64,000 nt of DNA from Acidipila rosea (GCF_004339725.1 NZ_SMGK01000001.1:806001-870000), one strand, 5' to 3'; shown: positions 8,279-18,360, counted from the stretch's first letter. Notes: generated by a model not told the origin, from the sequence alone. Translations and numbers: made by a program.

Positions 8279-10663
8279 ATGTCCGCTCTCCAGACCACGC
8301 TTGCCGACGTAGTCGAGAATTTTCCTCCTCCGCCAGAAACAGCCCCACAAATGCATGTGCGGAAGCGCAACGGGTCGCTTGAACCGGTGGATGTAAACAA
8401 GATTGTTCGCGCCGTGCAGCGCTGCTCCGCGGGCCTGCCCCATGTCGATGCGATTCGTGTCGCCAGCCGCACCATCGGCGGCCTCTACGATGGCGCGACC
8501 ACCAACGAACTTGACTCCATCTCCATCCAGACGGCGGCGTCGCTGATCTCAGAGGAGCCGGAGTACTCGCGCCTCGCCGCGCGGCTGCTGCACGCCACGA
8601 TCCTCAAGGAAGTTGCCGGTCAGAATCTTTATTCGTTTTCGCAGTCGATCGACTCGGGTGAGCGTGAGGGGCTGATCAATGCGACGACCGCTGCCTTTGT
8701 CCGCGCGAATGCCCGCAAGCTGAACATGGCGGTGGACGACAGCTTCTCCGACCGCTTTGAGTACTTCGGCCTGCGTACCGTCTATGACCGCTACCTGCTG
8801 CGTCATCCCATCACCCGCAAGGTTGTCGAGACGCCGCAGTACTTCTTCCTGCGCGTAGCCTGCGGACTGGCCCAGAGCATCGGCGACGCCATCAGCTTCT
8901 ACCGGCTCATGGCCGAGCTAAGCTACCTGCCGAGCTCGCCGACCCTCTTCAACTCCGGCACCAGGCATGCGCAGATGTCTTCCTGCTACCTCATCGACTC
9001 CCCCAAGGATTCGCTGGACTCGATCTACGACACCTACAAGCAGGTAGCCCTGCTGTCGAAGTTCTCAGGCGGCATCGGCCTGGCCTTTCATCGCGTGCGC
9101 TCTGAAGGTTCGCTGATCAGGGCCACGAACGGCCTCTCGAATGGCATTGTGCCGTGGCTGCGCACCCTCGATGCCTCAGTCGCCGCTGTGAACCAGGGAG
9201 GCAAGCGCAAGGGCGCCTGCTGCGTTTATCTCGAGAGCTGGCACGATGACATCGAGCAGTTCCTTGAGATGAAGGACAACACTGGCGATCAGGCCCGCCG
9301 CACCTATAACCTGAACCTCGCAAACTGGATTCCTGACCTCTTCATGCGCCGCGTGGAAGCGGATGCTGCCTGGTCGCTCTTTGATCCGAAGGATGTGCCT
9401 CATCTCACCGACCTCTTCGGCGAAGAGTTCGACCGCGCCTACGAGCAGGCTGAAGCGCAGGGCATCTTCAAGCGGCAGATTAAGGCTCGCGATCTCTATG
9501 CGCGCATGATGCGCACTCTGGCCGAAACGGGTAATGGCTGGATGACCTTCAAGGACGCTACCAACACCAAGTGCAATCAGACCGGGCAGCCCGGTAATGT
9601 CGTCCATCTCTCCAACCTCTGCACAGAGATCACCGAGGTGACCTCATCGGCGGAGACGGCGGTCTGCAACCTCGGATCGGTGAATCTCGCCCGCCATGTC
9701 ACTCCCCAGGGCTTCGACTTCGAGAAGCTGCGCGCAACCGTGCGCGAGGCCGTGCCCATGCTCGACCGCGTCATTGACATCAACTACTATCCCGTCACCC
9801 AGGCATCGGATGCGAACCACCGCTGGCGGCCGGTTGGCCTCGGGCTGATGGGTCTGCAGGATGTCTTCTTCCAGCTGCGGATGCCCTTCGACTCGCCTGA
9901 AGCGCGAGTGCTCTCCGCGAAAATCCAGGAGGAGATTTACTACGAAGCACTGTCGGCCTCCTGCGAAATCGCTGAGAAGAACGGCCCGCATCCCGCCTTT
10001 CAGGAGACGCGGGCAGCCCAGGGCAAGCTGCAGTTCGACCTCTGGGGCGTAACGCCCGAAGATCCGGCCCGGTGGGACGCCTTGAAGCAGCGCATCGCTA
10101 AGCACGGTCTGCGCAATTCGCTGCTGATCGCGATCGCTCCTACCGCAACTATTGCGTCGATTGCCGGGTGCTACGAGTGCATTGAGCCGCAGGTGTCGAA
10201 TCTCTTCAAGCGCGAAACCCTCTCGGGTGAGTTCCTTCAGGTCAACCGTTATCTGGTCACAGAGCTGAAGGAGCGCGGCCTCTGGAAAGAGGAGGTGCGC
10301 AATCGCATCAAGCTCGCCGAGGGGTCTGTGCAGGGCATTGACGAGCTTCCTGAGGATTTGCGCGCCATCTATCGCACCGTCTGGGAGATTCCCATGCGCT
10401 CCATCATCGACATGGGCGCAGACCGCTCCGTCTGGATCGACCAGAGCCAGTCGTTGAATCTCTTCGCCGAGTCGCCCAACATCGGTCGCCTCAGCTCCAT
10501 GTACATGTATGCATGGAAGCGCAGACTGAAGACGACGTATTACCTGCGCTCGCGGCCTGCAACCCGCATCGCCAAGACCACCGTGCAGAAAGCCGCCGTA
10601 CCGGTCGCGGATGCAATCGCCTGTTCGCTTGAAAACCCAGGCTCCTGTGAAGCCTGCCAGTAG
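8279..10663 (+). CDS. nrdA: Class I ribonucleoside-diphosphate reductase alpha subunit
   Basis: A 794-residue large subunit that reduces ribonucleotides to deoxyribonucleotides. An ATP-cone covers about residues 25-115 (HVRKRNGSLEPVDVNKIVRAV). Active-site cysteines are visible: SSCYL near residue 236, the N-x-C-x-E motif in SNLCTEI near 446 (radical Cys), and AVCNLGS near 463; the tail CEACQ carries the redox-shuttle cysteine pair. It partners with the downstream nrdB, 21 bases away. Expression is under a cobalamin riboswitch although the enzyme itself does not need B12, implying a B12-dependent class II enzyme elsewhere. The ATG at 8279 is one of several possible starts; an ATG at 8351 directly before the ATP-cone is the alternative. 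Confidence 0.96.
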   Translation: MSALQTTLADVVENFPPPPETAPQMHVRKRNGSLEPVDVNKIVRAVQRCSAGLPHVDAIRVASRTIGGLYDGATTNELDSISIQTAASLISEEPEYSRLAARLLHATILKEVAGQNLYSFSQSIDSGEREGLINATTAAFVRANARKLNMAVDDSFSDRFEYFGLRTVYDRYLLRHPITRKVVETPQYFFLRVACGLAQSIGDAISFYRLMAELSYLPSSPTLFNSGTRHAQMSSCYLIDSPKDSLDSIYDTYKQVALLSKFSGGIGLAFHRVRSEGSLIRATNGLSNGIVPWLRTLDASVAAVNQGGKRKGACCVYLESWHDDIEQFLEMKDNTGDQARRTYNLNLANWIPDLFMRRVEADAAWSLFDPKDVPHLTDLFGEEFDRAYEQAEAQGIFKRQIKARDLYARMMRTLAETGNGWMTFKDATNTKCNQTGQPGNVVHLSNLCTEITEVTSSAETAVCNLGSVNLARHVTPQGFDFEKLRATVREAVPMLDRVIDINYYPVTQASDANHRWRPVGLGLMGLQDVFFQLRMPFDSPEARVLSAKIQEEIYYEALSASCEIAEKNGPHPAFQETRAAQGKLQFDLWGVTPEDPARWDALKQRIAKHGLRNSLLIAIAPTATIASIAGCYECIEPQVSNLFKRETLSGEFLQVNRYLVTELKERGLWKEEVRNRIKLAEGSVQGIDELPEDLRAIYRTVWEIPMRSIIDMGADRSVWIDQSQSLNLFAESPNIGRLSSMYMYAWKRRLKTTYYLRSRPATRIAKTTVQKAAVPVADAIACSLENPGSCEACQ

Positions 10664-10684
10664 AGAGTTTTTCGGAGAAAATTT

Positions 10685-11704
10685 ATGTCTGTTCAGACCC
10701 CAGTTTCCATCCTCGATCCGGGCCTTTCGCTCACGCTCCGGCCCATGAAGTACCCGGTGTTCTACGAGATGTTCAAGGATGGGATCAAGAACACATGGAC
10801 GGTCGAGGAAGTAGATTTCTCGACCGATCTGGCTGACCTGCGCTCGCGCCTCACGCCTGCCGAGGTCCACCTCATTCAGCGCCTCGTCGCTTTTTTTGCC
10901 ACGGGCGACTCCATCGTGTCGAACAACCTCGTCCTCAATCTCTACAAGCACATCAACTCGCCTGAGGCGAGACTCTACCTCTCTCGCCAGCTCTTTGAAG
11001 AGGCCGTCCATGTGCAGTTCTATCTGACGCTGCTCGACAACTACGTGCCTGATCCCGACGCACGCGCGGCGGCTTTTTCAGCCGTCGAGAATATCCCCTC
11101 CATTGCCAAGAAGGCGCAGTTCTGCATGAAGTGGATGGACTCGATCCAGCAACTCGACGAGTTGCGCACGCCGGAGCACCAGCGTCAGTTCCTGCTCAAC
11201 CTGATCTGCTTTGCGGGCGCTATCGAGGGGCTCTTCTTCTTTGCCGCCTTCGCCTATGTGTACTTCCTGCGCTCACGCGGGCTGCTGCACGGCCTCGCTG
11301 CGGGCACCAACTGGGTCTTTCGCGATGAGAGCGCGCACCTCGAGTTTGCCTTTGAAGTGGTGAACACCGTCCGCAACCAGCATCCGAACCTCTTCGACGC
11401 GGAGATGGAGCGGCAGGTGGTAGAGATGCTGACCGAAGCAGTCGACTGCGAAACCCAGTTTGCGCAGGATCTGCTCTCGGGCGGTGTAGCCGGCCTTTCG
11501 ATTCGCGAGATGCGGCAGTATCTCGAATATGTCGCGGATTCCCGCCTGGCACGCCTCGGCATGAAGCCGGTCTTCAACTCAAAGAATCCCTTCGGCTTTA
11601 TGGAACTGCAGGATGTACAGGAGCTGACGAATTTCTTCGAGCGCCGCGTCTCCGCTTATCAGGTTGCGGTTGCGGGCGAAGTAGCCTTCCACGAAGACTT
11701 CTAG
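10685..11704 (+). CDS. nrdB: Class I ribonucleotide reductase beta subunit
   Basis: A 339-residue radical-generating small subunit. Metal ligands and the radical tyrosine can be aligned with E. coli NrdB: Asp in TGDSIVSNN, then E-A-V-H-V-Q-F-Y supplying Glu, His and the radical Tyr, Glu in GAIEGLFFF, and D-E-S-A-H for the last Glu and His. The tyrosine is present, so this is a Tyr-radical enzyme, not the Phe-substituted Mn/Fe type. It follows nrdA by 21 bases with a TTCGGAGAAAATTT leader and shares its riboswitch. Its stop codon lies only five bases from the convergent peroxiredoxin-like gene. Confidence 0.95.
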   Translation: MSVQTPVSILDPGLSLTLRPMKYPVFYEMFKDGIKNTWTVEEVDFSTDLADLRSRLTPAEVHLIQRLVAFFATGDSIVSNNLVLNLYKHINSPEARLYLSRQLFEEAVHVQFYLTLLDNYVPDPDARAAAFSAVENIPSIAKKAQFCMKWMDSIQQLDELRTPEHQRQFLLNLICFAGAIEGLFFFAAFAYVYFLRSRGLLHGLAAGTNWVFRDESAHLEFAFEVVNTVRNQHPNLFDAEMERQVVEMLTEAVDCETQFAQDLLSGGVAGLSIREMRQYLEYVADSRLARLGMKPVFNSKNPFGFMELQDVQELTNFFERRVSAYQVAVAGEVAFHEDF

Positions 11705-11709
11705 CGAGC

Positions 11710-12354
11710 CTACCGGGGAAGTGCGGCCAGCACTTCTCCGGGCTCAGGCCGTACCCTGAAGTCCGCATGCGCCTCAGCGAAGAGCACGGTGCTGTCCTGC
11801 GCGATCAGGTAGGTGGCGGGCAGCGGCAGCCTCCAGCTCTCATCGCCGTTCACAAACGGTACATTCACGAGCACGCTGCGCATGTACTGCCGGTAATACT
11901 CCGGCACCGTGTAGACAAGCCCGAACTGCTCAGCGACGGAGCATCCTTTGTCGGAAAGCAGCGGAAAGGGAAGCGAGTGTTGGCCTGCAGTGAAGTCGTT
12001 CTGGCGAACAAGCTGCGGTGCGACGCCGATGACCAGTGCGCTCCTCTCGCGCACCGTGGCGTACATCTCCCGCCATGCTTCCAGTTCAGTGATGCAATAG
12101 GCGCACCAGCGTCCGCGGAAGAAATTTACAATCAGCGGACCCAGTGAGAGCAGGTCGCTCGACCGAACCAGCCTTCCTGAAATATCGGGCAGGCTGAACT
12201 CCGGCGCCTTGGCCCCAACAGGCAGGATCTGATCTTCGATTCCAGTCGCAAAAAGTTCGGCGATGGCGCGATCGCTCGTCTCCAGCCGCTCCGGCTGCAC
12301 AAGCTCCCGCGTATTCGTCGTGATCTGGTCGAGTTGGTCTTGAAGAATCAACAT
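11710..12354 (-). CDS. Peroxiredoxin-like (AhpC/TSA) protein
   Basis: A 214-residue protein with a thioredoxin-fold AhpC/TSA domain beginning GAKAPEFSLPDISG at about residue 48. The redox motif is R-W-C84-A-Y-C87; peroxiredoxins of this peroxiredoxin-like group keep a CxxC in place of the single peroxidatic Cys. A Cys near residue 135 (SDKGCSVAEQFG) lies after the fold's central strands. Cytosolic; likely reduces hydroperoxides or acts as a thiol oxidoreductase. An N-terminal helical extension of about 45 residues is typical for the group. Convergent with nrdB. Confidence 0.85.
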   Translation of the reverse strand: MLILQDQLDQITTNTRELVQPERLETSDRAIAELFATGIEDQILPVGAKAPEFSLPDISGRLVRSSDLLSLGPLIVNFFRGRWCAYCITELEAWREMYATVRERSALVIGVAPQLVRQNDFTAGQHSLPFPLLSDKGCSVAEQFGLVYTVPEYYRQYMRSVLVNVPFVNGDESWRLPLPATYLIAQDSTVLFAEAHADFRVRPEPGEVLAALPR

Positions 12355-12425
12355 ACTGCTTCCATTTCCATCAAGGGCGTCCGGACTTCATATCCGGCTC
12401 CTGCCCCGTCTTCCGATATCCCTGC

Positions 12426-13805
12426 CTAGCGCCCCATGCCCTTCATGCCGCCGAGGGAACCCATCAGTTTACGCTGCAGCATACCGCCCTTGCCTGCGCT
12501 CTTGAACATCTTGCGCATCTGCGCGTACTGACGCAGGAGCTGGTTAACCTCCTGCACGCTGGTGCCTGAACCATTCGCGATGCGCTTGCGCCGTGAGCCG
12601 GAGATGATCTCGTGGTTAGCCCGTTCTTTCTTCGTCATCGAGTTGATAATTGCCTCGACGCGTGTGAACTGCGACTCGTCCACCTGGTCGGCCATCTGCT
12701 GAATCCCCTGGAAGGGGCCGACCGAAGGAAGCATCTTCATGATGCTCTGCAGTGAGCCGAGCTTCTTGATCTGGCGAAGCTGATCGCGGAAGTCCTCCAG
12801 CGAAAAGCCGTCGCCGCTCAATGCTTTTTTGGCGAAGTCTTCTGACTTCTTGCGGTCCAGCTTCTCCTCGGCCTTTTCGATGAGCGTCATGATGTCGCCC
12901 ATGCCGAGAATACGGCTCACAATGCGGTCGGGATGAAAAGGCTCAAAGGCATCGGGCTTTTCGCCCATGCCGATAAACTTCACTGGCTGGCCCGTCACAT
13001 GGCGGATCGAGAGTGCCGCACCGCCGCGCGCATCGCCGTCCATCTTCGTCAGCACAATCCCTGTGAGCGAAAAGCGCTTGTGGAACTCATCGGCGGAGCG
13101 CACCGCGTCCTGGCCGGTCATTGCGTCCGCGATGAAGAGAATCTCCTGCGGGTTGAGCAGCGCTTTGAGCCGCTGCATCTCGTCCATCAGATCTTCATCG
13201 ATGTGCAGCCGACCTGCCGTGTCCACGATGAGCGTATCGCAGCCGGTGATAATCGCCTCGCGCCGCGCCTCTTTGGCAAGCCGCTCCACCAGTGCAGTGC
13301 CTGCGGTCTCGCCCTTCAGATCGCCCTCGTAGAGGTTGGCCTTGATGGACTTGGCGACAATCTTCAGCTGCTCGCGGGCCGCGGGCCGATAGACGTCCAC
13401 CGAGACCAGCATCGGACGGTGGCCGCCCTTTTGCAGCCATGCTGCCAGCTTGCCGGAGGTTGTCGTCTTACCGGAGCCCTGCAGGCCGGCCATCAGGATG
13501 ACCGTCGGGGGCTGAGAGGCAAACTTGAAGCGAGCCGTGTCCTTGCCAAGCAACGCAATCAGTTCATCGCGAACGATCTTGATGACCTGCTCGGTGGGCG
13601 AAAGTGCAGTCATCACTTCCTGCCCCACAGCCCGGGCGCGGATGTGGTCAATCAGGTCCTTGACCACATTGAGGTTAACGTCGGCCTCAAGCAGCGCAAC
13701 GCGGATCTCGCGCAGCGCCTCGCCGATATTCTCTTCTGTGATCGTGCCTTGACCGCGAAGACTCTTGAAGGCGCGCTGCAGCTTATCTGAAAGATTCTCG
13801 AACAT
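12426..13805 (-). CDS. ffh: Signal recognition particle GTPase
   Basis: A 459-residue Ffh. The N domain (residues 1-90) precedes the GTPase with P-loop GLQGSGKTTTSGKLA, the DTAGRLHIDEDLMDE switch, TKMDGDARGG and the closing GMGEKPDAFEPF motif; the Met-rich M domain starts near residue 325 and binds 4.5S RNA and signal sequences. It targets nascent membrane and secreted proteins to FtsY and SecYEG. It lies downstream of the glucan-synthase-like gene on the same strand with a 50-base gap and probably has its own promoter. No SRP RNA gene is seen in the window. Confidence 0.97.
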   Translation of the reverse strand: MFENLSDKLQRAFKSLRGQGTITEENIGEALREIRVALLEADVNLNVVKDLIDHIRARAVGQEVMTALSPTEQVIKIVRDELIALLGKDTARFKFASQPPTVILMAGLQGSGKTTTSGKLAAWLQKGGHRPMLVSVDVYRPAAREQLKIVAKSIKANLYEGDLKGETAGTALVERLAKEARREAIITGCDTLIVDTAGRLHIDEDLMDEMQRLKALLNPQEILFIADAMTGQDAVRSADEFHKRFSLTGIVLTKMDGDARGGAALSIRHVTGQPVKFIGMGEKPDAFEPFHPDRIVSRILGMGDIMTLIEKAEEKLDRKKSEDFAKKALSGDGFSLEDFRDQLRQIKKLGSLQSIMKMLPSVGPFQGIQQMADQVDESQFTRVEAIINSMTKKERANHEIISGSRRKRIANGSGTSVQEVNQLLRQYAQMRKMFKSAGKGGMLQRKLMGSLGGMKGMGR

Positions 13806-13855
13806 GGGTAATTATTAGTTTATCAGCGCATTCCCCGGAGCCCCGGCCAAAACAG

Positions 13856-16800
13856 TCAGGCCGTCTTCTTTGCGGTGAACTGGTTATAGTCCGCCCGGAT
13901 CGCCGCCTCGCGCATCGGCTTCTCGTGGAGCAGCAGGGAAGTCGCCTGCAGATGGGAATTCGCCTCAAACCAATCCTTCACCACATCGTTGTTGAGCAGG
14001 TTCAGAATCGCCATCAGCGCCATGCCCTGGTGGTGCGCCATCCACTCCCTGACAAGGCCCGGCTGCTGTGTCGATTGCGAATAGTCGATCGCCTCATAGA
14101 AGCCGTAGGCGCCGATCCATCCTGCCGATGCCATCCGGCGCAGGTTCTTGAGTGCCTCCACCGAATCGACGCCGAGCGCCAGGAAGGTCGAATAAGGCGA
14201 AATGACGGGCCCGGCAACAGCATCCCATTTGAGCGCAATCTGCGGAATTCCAAACGCCTGGTAGTGATAGTGGCCGGCATCGTCCTTCTGCGCATATCCG
14301 GACTCGGAGATGCCCCACGGAATTTTGTACTGTCGTGCGAATGCCCGCTGGATCTGCACAACGCCCGTAAGGGTTCGCGACATCAGCGTATCCGGGTAGC
14401 TGCGCATCCACAACGAAGGCATCAGGTACTCGAACATGGTCGCCGTCCAGGAGAGCAGCACGGGTATGCCGAATGCGATCGTATGCGTGCGGCCCATCTT
14501 GAACCAGCCGGCCTGGGGCATCTCGCCCTTGGCAATGGCGATGAACGCAGCAATGCGCGCCTCGGAAGAAATCATGTCGTAGGCGGCGTCGTGCAGCTTC
14601 TGGGGGCCGAGTTCATAGCCGATCGAGAGCATCTGTCGCCCTTCGAGCACCAGGAAGGCGAAATCCATCTCTGTCGCCAGGCGAAATGCCTCATCGGAAA
14701 CAGCGTGAATCTGCGAGGCAAGCTTTTCCACCTGCTCCCGAGCGGTGATCAGAGCGCCGCGCAGCTGCTCACCCAGAACAATATCCTTCGAGCTTCCCTC
14801 AGGCGACGAATTGAGTGTCGCCCAGGTTCTCGCCAGCCGCTGTTCGAGCTGGTTGATGAACGCGGGTGTGTCTTCGAGCGAAGGAAGCGTCGCGTCCTTC
14901 AGGGCCAGCTGGGCCATGGCGCGCAGTGGTGCAAACTCCGGCAGCATCCACGGCAGGTAGTTGCGGACCAGCGTGAGAATTGCATCGATGCGCGTGCGAA
15001 GCTCACTTGTCCACCATGCTGCCTCCCCCTGCAGCGAAGCAGATTGGGTCACTGCAGCGAAGGTTGCTGAGAGCTCGGCATTCATCACCCAGGTGAGCCA
15101 GTCTTCGAGTGAAGCGGTCGCTTTCGGCAGTTGCATGCGGCTTAGTTCCGCAGGCGCGCCCTGTTGCTGCTTCAGCATCTCCCACACTTCCGTCAGACCT
15201 TCGAACGATTGGTGATCGAGCAGGGGCTTACGCAGCAGCGAGGCCGCTCCCGTCCGCAAGGTGTAGAGCGATGCTGCCAGATTTCCGCTATCGACCGAGG
15301 AGACGGTAGCAGGCATCAGCGGCTCAAGTGTCTGCGTGTTGTACCAGTTCAGCAGGTGGCCGCGATACATCTGCAGCCTGCCAAACGTAGTAAGGCTTGC
15401 CTGCGAAAGATGCGCAAACTCCGGCACCGTGATAAAGCCAAATTCGCAGGCGGCCTGCCGCGCATTGAGCAGCAATCCGAGATTGGTTGGCGAGACGCGG
15501 GCTGCCTCAAAGAGGCCCTCTTCCTCGACGTTATCCGGGATAAGGAAGTTGTGCCGTTCGCCGCCGAATTCATAGAAGTAGCGCCATATCCGCAGTGCAT
15601 GCTGGCGCAGGAAGCGATCTTCCTCTCTGCTGAGGCGCTGTTTCTGCTCGCGGGGGGGATTGTTCAGCCACACCGTAATCGCGCTCGCAAATCCCCAGAG
15701 CAGCAGCACAGGCGCGGCCACCAGGATGGCCTCCGTGTTGAAGGCAAAGATGAGCGCGGCTATCAGCAGCGCGACTGCGGGAGATGCGGCCAGATAGCGG
15801 TCGACCGGAGTGCGGCGCGCCTTGTTCGATTCGGCTTCAGCGGCCGTCTCCCACTCCAGCAGGCGCTGCCCGGTGATGAACCTGCGAACCAGCGAGCGAA
15901 TGATGGCGTCGAGAGAGAGCAGCGTCTCGTGAGGCAGAAAGACCAGGTTCAGCAGCGTGACGAAGACCGATTGCAGGAAGCCGCTGAACGCCTCGCCAAC
16001 CGCACCCTCCTGCTCTGTAGTGAAGGCGTGTCCCATGCTGAATACCAGTTGCACCAGCGTGGGAATAAACATGAGCAGCAGCGTGACCGCCGTCCAGTAG
16101 AGCGCGCCGCCGGGGAGCCCGAGCCATCCGGCAATCAGCAGCGTAAACGTGAGAGGATTGACCAGCGACCGGCGAAGATTATCGAAGATCTTCCATCGGG
16201 AAATCGTCGAAATCGGATTGCGCACGTAGCGCCCTGATTCATCGGGCACACGCGAAAGCAGCCACTGGGCAATCTGCCAGTCGCCGCGCACCCAGCGATG
16301 TTTGCGACGTGTATAGGCGCTGTAGTGAGAGGGATAATCGTCAATCACCTCGATGTCGGTGACGAGTCCGGCGCGCGAATAGGCGCCCTCGATCAAATCG
16401 TGGCTCAGCAGGGAGTTGCGCGGGAAACGGCGATCGAGCACTGCGTGCAGCGTGGAAACTTCGTAGATGCCCTTGCCGGTAAAGATGCCCTCGCCATACA
16501 GATCCTGATAGACATCTGAGATCGCGCGCGTGTAAATGTCGAAGCCCGTCTGTCCTGAATAAATCGACGCAAGCCGCGACCGCGATGCAGATTGCACGCT
16601 CACCCCGACGCGCGGCTGCAGGATTCCATAACCCTCGGTAACAATGCGGCGCTCCGGGTCGATGATGGCGCGGTTGAGCGGATGCGCCATCGTCCCGACC
16701 ATATTCTGCGCCGTTCCGCGAGGCAGCTGCGTATCGGAGTCGAGCGTGATGATGTAGCGAACGGAGTGGAGAACCTCCAGGTCGCCCGCCTTTACAGGAA

Positions 16801-18343
16801 AGGCATCAAAGATCCCCTCCAGATACTTATTCAGATCGAGCAGTTTGCCGCGTTTGCGCTCCCAGCCCATCCACACGCCCTGCCGCGCATTGAAGATGCG
16901 GCGGCGATGCAGCAGGAAAAAGCAGCCGGCCTTCGAGGAAGAGTACTCCGCGTTGAGTCCGTTGATGAGTTCAAGAGCGAGATCGACCATCGGATCGGTA
17001 TCGTTTTCGCGCGGGCGCGTGACGGAGTCGGGCAGGTCCGTCAGCAGGGCAAAATGCAGGTTCGGATCAGGATTCGACAGATAGCGCATCTCGAGTTCAC
17101 GCACCAGCTCGCGCACCTGCTTTTCATTCATCAGCAGAGTGGGAACGGCTACCAGCGTCGTGAACTCACGCGGAATGCCCTTGCTGAAGTCGAGCTTGGG
17201 CAGTGCACGCGCTTTGAAGATCGAAGTGACCGTGTTGTTGATCAAATCCACTGCGCCCTGGGTCGCCGGTAGCAGCAGCAGGAAGAATGCCCAGGTGAGT
17301 CCGCCGAAGATGGGATAGTTCGGCACCAGCGGCAGCAGAATGATGGCGATGAACAGCACGCTCAGAATCTCAATGCCGCCGATGAAGAAGTCGTCCGCGT
17401 TGTGACTGAACGTCATGCGGATACGATCGATCAGGCGCGGATGATAGCCTACCTGGCGCGCAAGCTGATCGAATCCCTTGTCGACGATGTAGTAGCCGAC
17501 ATGGGCGCGCTTCAGGTAGACGCGCGGGTCGGTGATCTGATTCTGCTGCCCCTGCTGGGCCAGCTTCAACACTTCAGCAGCAACCTCTTCTTCGGTGCGT
17601 TCGGAGTGCAGCGCTGTCTCAGCTATCTTCTTGCGGTAGCCTTCGCGGCTATCGAAATCCATCTTCGAATAGGTGTTCGCCGGATCCTGCTGGAGATAAG
17701 TGTCGAAGATAATCAGTGGCTCGGCGAGAGAGAGCCAGTCAGTGTGGCCGATGTCACGGAGGCTCTTGATGCGCGCAGACAGCAGGCCGGGCGGCCCTGT
17801 TTCGGCCGCGCCGGGCGAGTCGAGCCGCGCGCGCGCCTGCGCGAGAATCAGTTCCAGCAGAGAAAACTTGAAGTAGAGAGGCAGCGCCCACAGCTCTTCC
17901 AGCTCGAGCGGATCGACCTTCTGTACCTCATCGACATACATGCGAATCGCGCGATAATCCCAAACAGAATGGGCCGCCTCACAATAAGCTGCGCTCAAGG
18001 CGACGGCTCTTGGCTGGTCGCCCTGCGTCGGGTCGACCACCCGCGGCAGCTTCAACATATTCTTGCGCGAAGCCATGATTCCGATCACGACCGATCGCAG
18101 CAGGCGAGGGTTCTCGCGTATCTCAAGCAGCGGATCGGGTCCCTTGGAAGGGTCGAATGGAATGGCGTCGAGGTCACTGTAGAGCTTGTCTACAGCGGCA
18201 CGCGCAGCCTGCGTGCGCGCCAGGAAGGGCGAAGATCCCTGTGGACGATGGGCGACATGCCACTGCAGTGCCGTGGCCCGTGCGTGGGCGCGCAGCTCGA
18301 GTTCTGGTGCGGGAAGTTGGGGGATGGTTGCGGAATCTGTCAT
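13856..18343 (-). CDS. Cyclic beta-glucan-synthase-like GT84 protein without GH94 domain
   Basis: A 1495-residue membrane protein starting at ATG 18343, which has GGAG upstream. Domain order: a helical N-terminus, two TM helices near residues 320-375, a GT2-fold catalytic domain with ITLDSDTQLPRG (DxD near 538), EGAYSRAG and RRKHRWVRGDWQIAQW near 689, about five further TM helices to 890, then an alpha-barrel region and a C-terminal glucoamylase-like domain (ESGYAQ, GPVISPYSTFLALG, WMAHHQGMALM). This is the NdvB/Cgs architecture up to the end of the glucoamylase-like domain, but the GH94 phosphorylase domain that sets ring size in Brucella Cgs is missing and is not encoded downstream. Product: most likely a beta-1,2-type glucan, form unknown. 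Co-oriented with an ABC exporter 17 bases upstream. Confidence 0.82.
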   Translation of the reverse strand: MTDSATIPQLPAPELELRAHARATALQWHVAHRPQGSSPFLARTQAARAAVDKLYSDLDAIPFDPSKGPDPLLEIRENPRLLRSVVIGIMASRKNMLKLPRVVDPTQGDQPRAVALSAAYCEAAHSVWDYRAIRMYVDEVQKVDPLELEELWALPLYFKFSLLELILAQARARLDSPGAAETGPPGLLSARIKSLRDIGHTDWLSLAEPLIIFDTYLQQDPANTYSKMDFDSREGYRKKIAETALHSERTEEEVAAEVLKLAQQGQQNQITDPRVYLKRAHVGYYIVDKGFDQLARQVGYHPRLIDRIRMTFSHNADDFFIGGIEILSVLFIAIILLPLVPNYPIFGGLTWAFFLLLLPATQGAVDLINNTVTSIFKARALPKLDFSKGIPREFTTLVAVPTLLMNEKQVRELVRELEMRYLSNPDPNLHFALLTDLPDSVTRPRENDTDPMVDLALELINGLNAEYSSSKAGCFFLLHRRRIFNARQGVWMGWERKRGKLLDLNKYLEGIFDAFPVKAGDLEVLHSVRYIITLDSDTQLPRGTAQNMVGTMAHPLNRAIIDPERRIVTEGYGILQPRVGVSVQSASRSRLASIYSGQTGFDIYTRAISDVYQDLYGEGIFTGKGIYEVSTLHAVLDRRFPRNSLLSHDLIEGAYSRAGLVTDIEVIDDYPSHYSAYTRRKHRWVRGDWQIAQWLLSRVPDESGRYVRNPISTISRWKIFDNLRRSLVNPLTFTLLIAGWLGLPGGALYWTAVTLLLMFIPTLVQLVFSMGHAFTTEQEGAVGEAFSGFLQSVFVTLLNLVFLPHETLLSLDAIIRSLVRRFITGQRLLEWETAAEAESNKARRTPVDRYLAASPAVALLIAALIFAFNTEAILVAAPVLLLWGFASAITVWLNNPPREQKQRLSREEDRFLRQHALRIWRYFYEFGGERHNFLIPDNVEEEGLFEAARVSPTNLGLLLNARQAACEFGFITVPEFAHLSQASLTTFGRLQMYRGHLLNWYNTQTLEPLMPATVSSVDSGNLAASLYTLRTGAASLLRKPLLDHQSFEGLTEVWEMLKQQQGAPAELSRMQLPKATASLEDWLTWVMNAELSATFAAVTQSASLQGEAAWWTSELRTRIDAILTLVRNYLPWMLPEFAPLRAMAQLALKDATLPSLEDTPAFINQLEQRLARTWATLNSSPEGSSKDIVLGEQLRGALITAREQVEKLASQIHAVSDEAFRLATEMDFAFLVLEGRQMLSIGYELGPQKLHDAAYDMISSEARIAAFIAIAKGEMPQAGWFKMGRTHTIAFGIPVLLSWTATMFEYLMPSLWMRSYPDTLMSRTLTGVVQIQRAFARQYKIPWGISESGYAQKDDAGHYHYQAFGIPQIALKWDAVAGPVISPYSTFLALGVDSVEALKNLRRMASAGWIGAYGFYEAIDYSQSTQQPGLVREWMAHHQGMALMAILNLLNNDVVKDWFEANSHLQATSLLLHEKPMREAAIRADYNQFTAKKTA

Positions 18344-18360
18344 GTGCTCCAAAAATAAAA

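Noticed and set aside
9644..11011. Long open frame on the minus strand opposite nrdA/nrdB
   Set aside because: It is antisense to clearly conserved nrdAB, its translation has no recognisable domain, and long antisense frames are common in high-GC coding DNA.
13806..13860. Frameshift removing a GH94 domain from the GT84 gene
   Set aside because: Only 50 bases separate the stop from ffh; no GH94-like sequence remains in any frame downstream.
15164..16237. Long plus-strand open frame inside the GT84 gene
   Set aside because: Low-complexity Arg/Gln-rich translation with no motif; shadow of the conserved GT84 frame.
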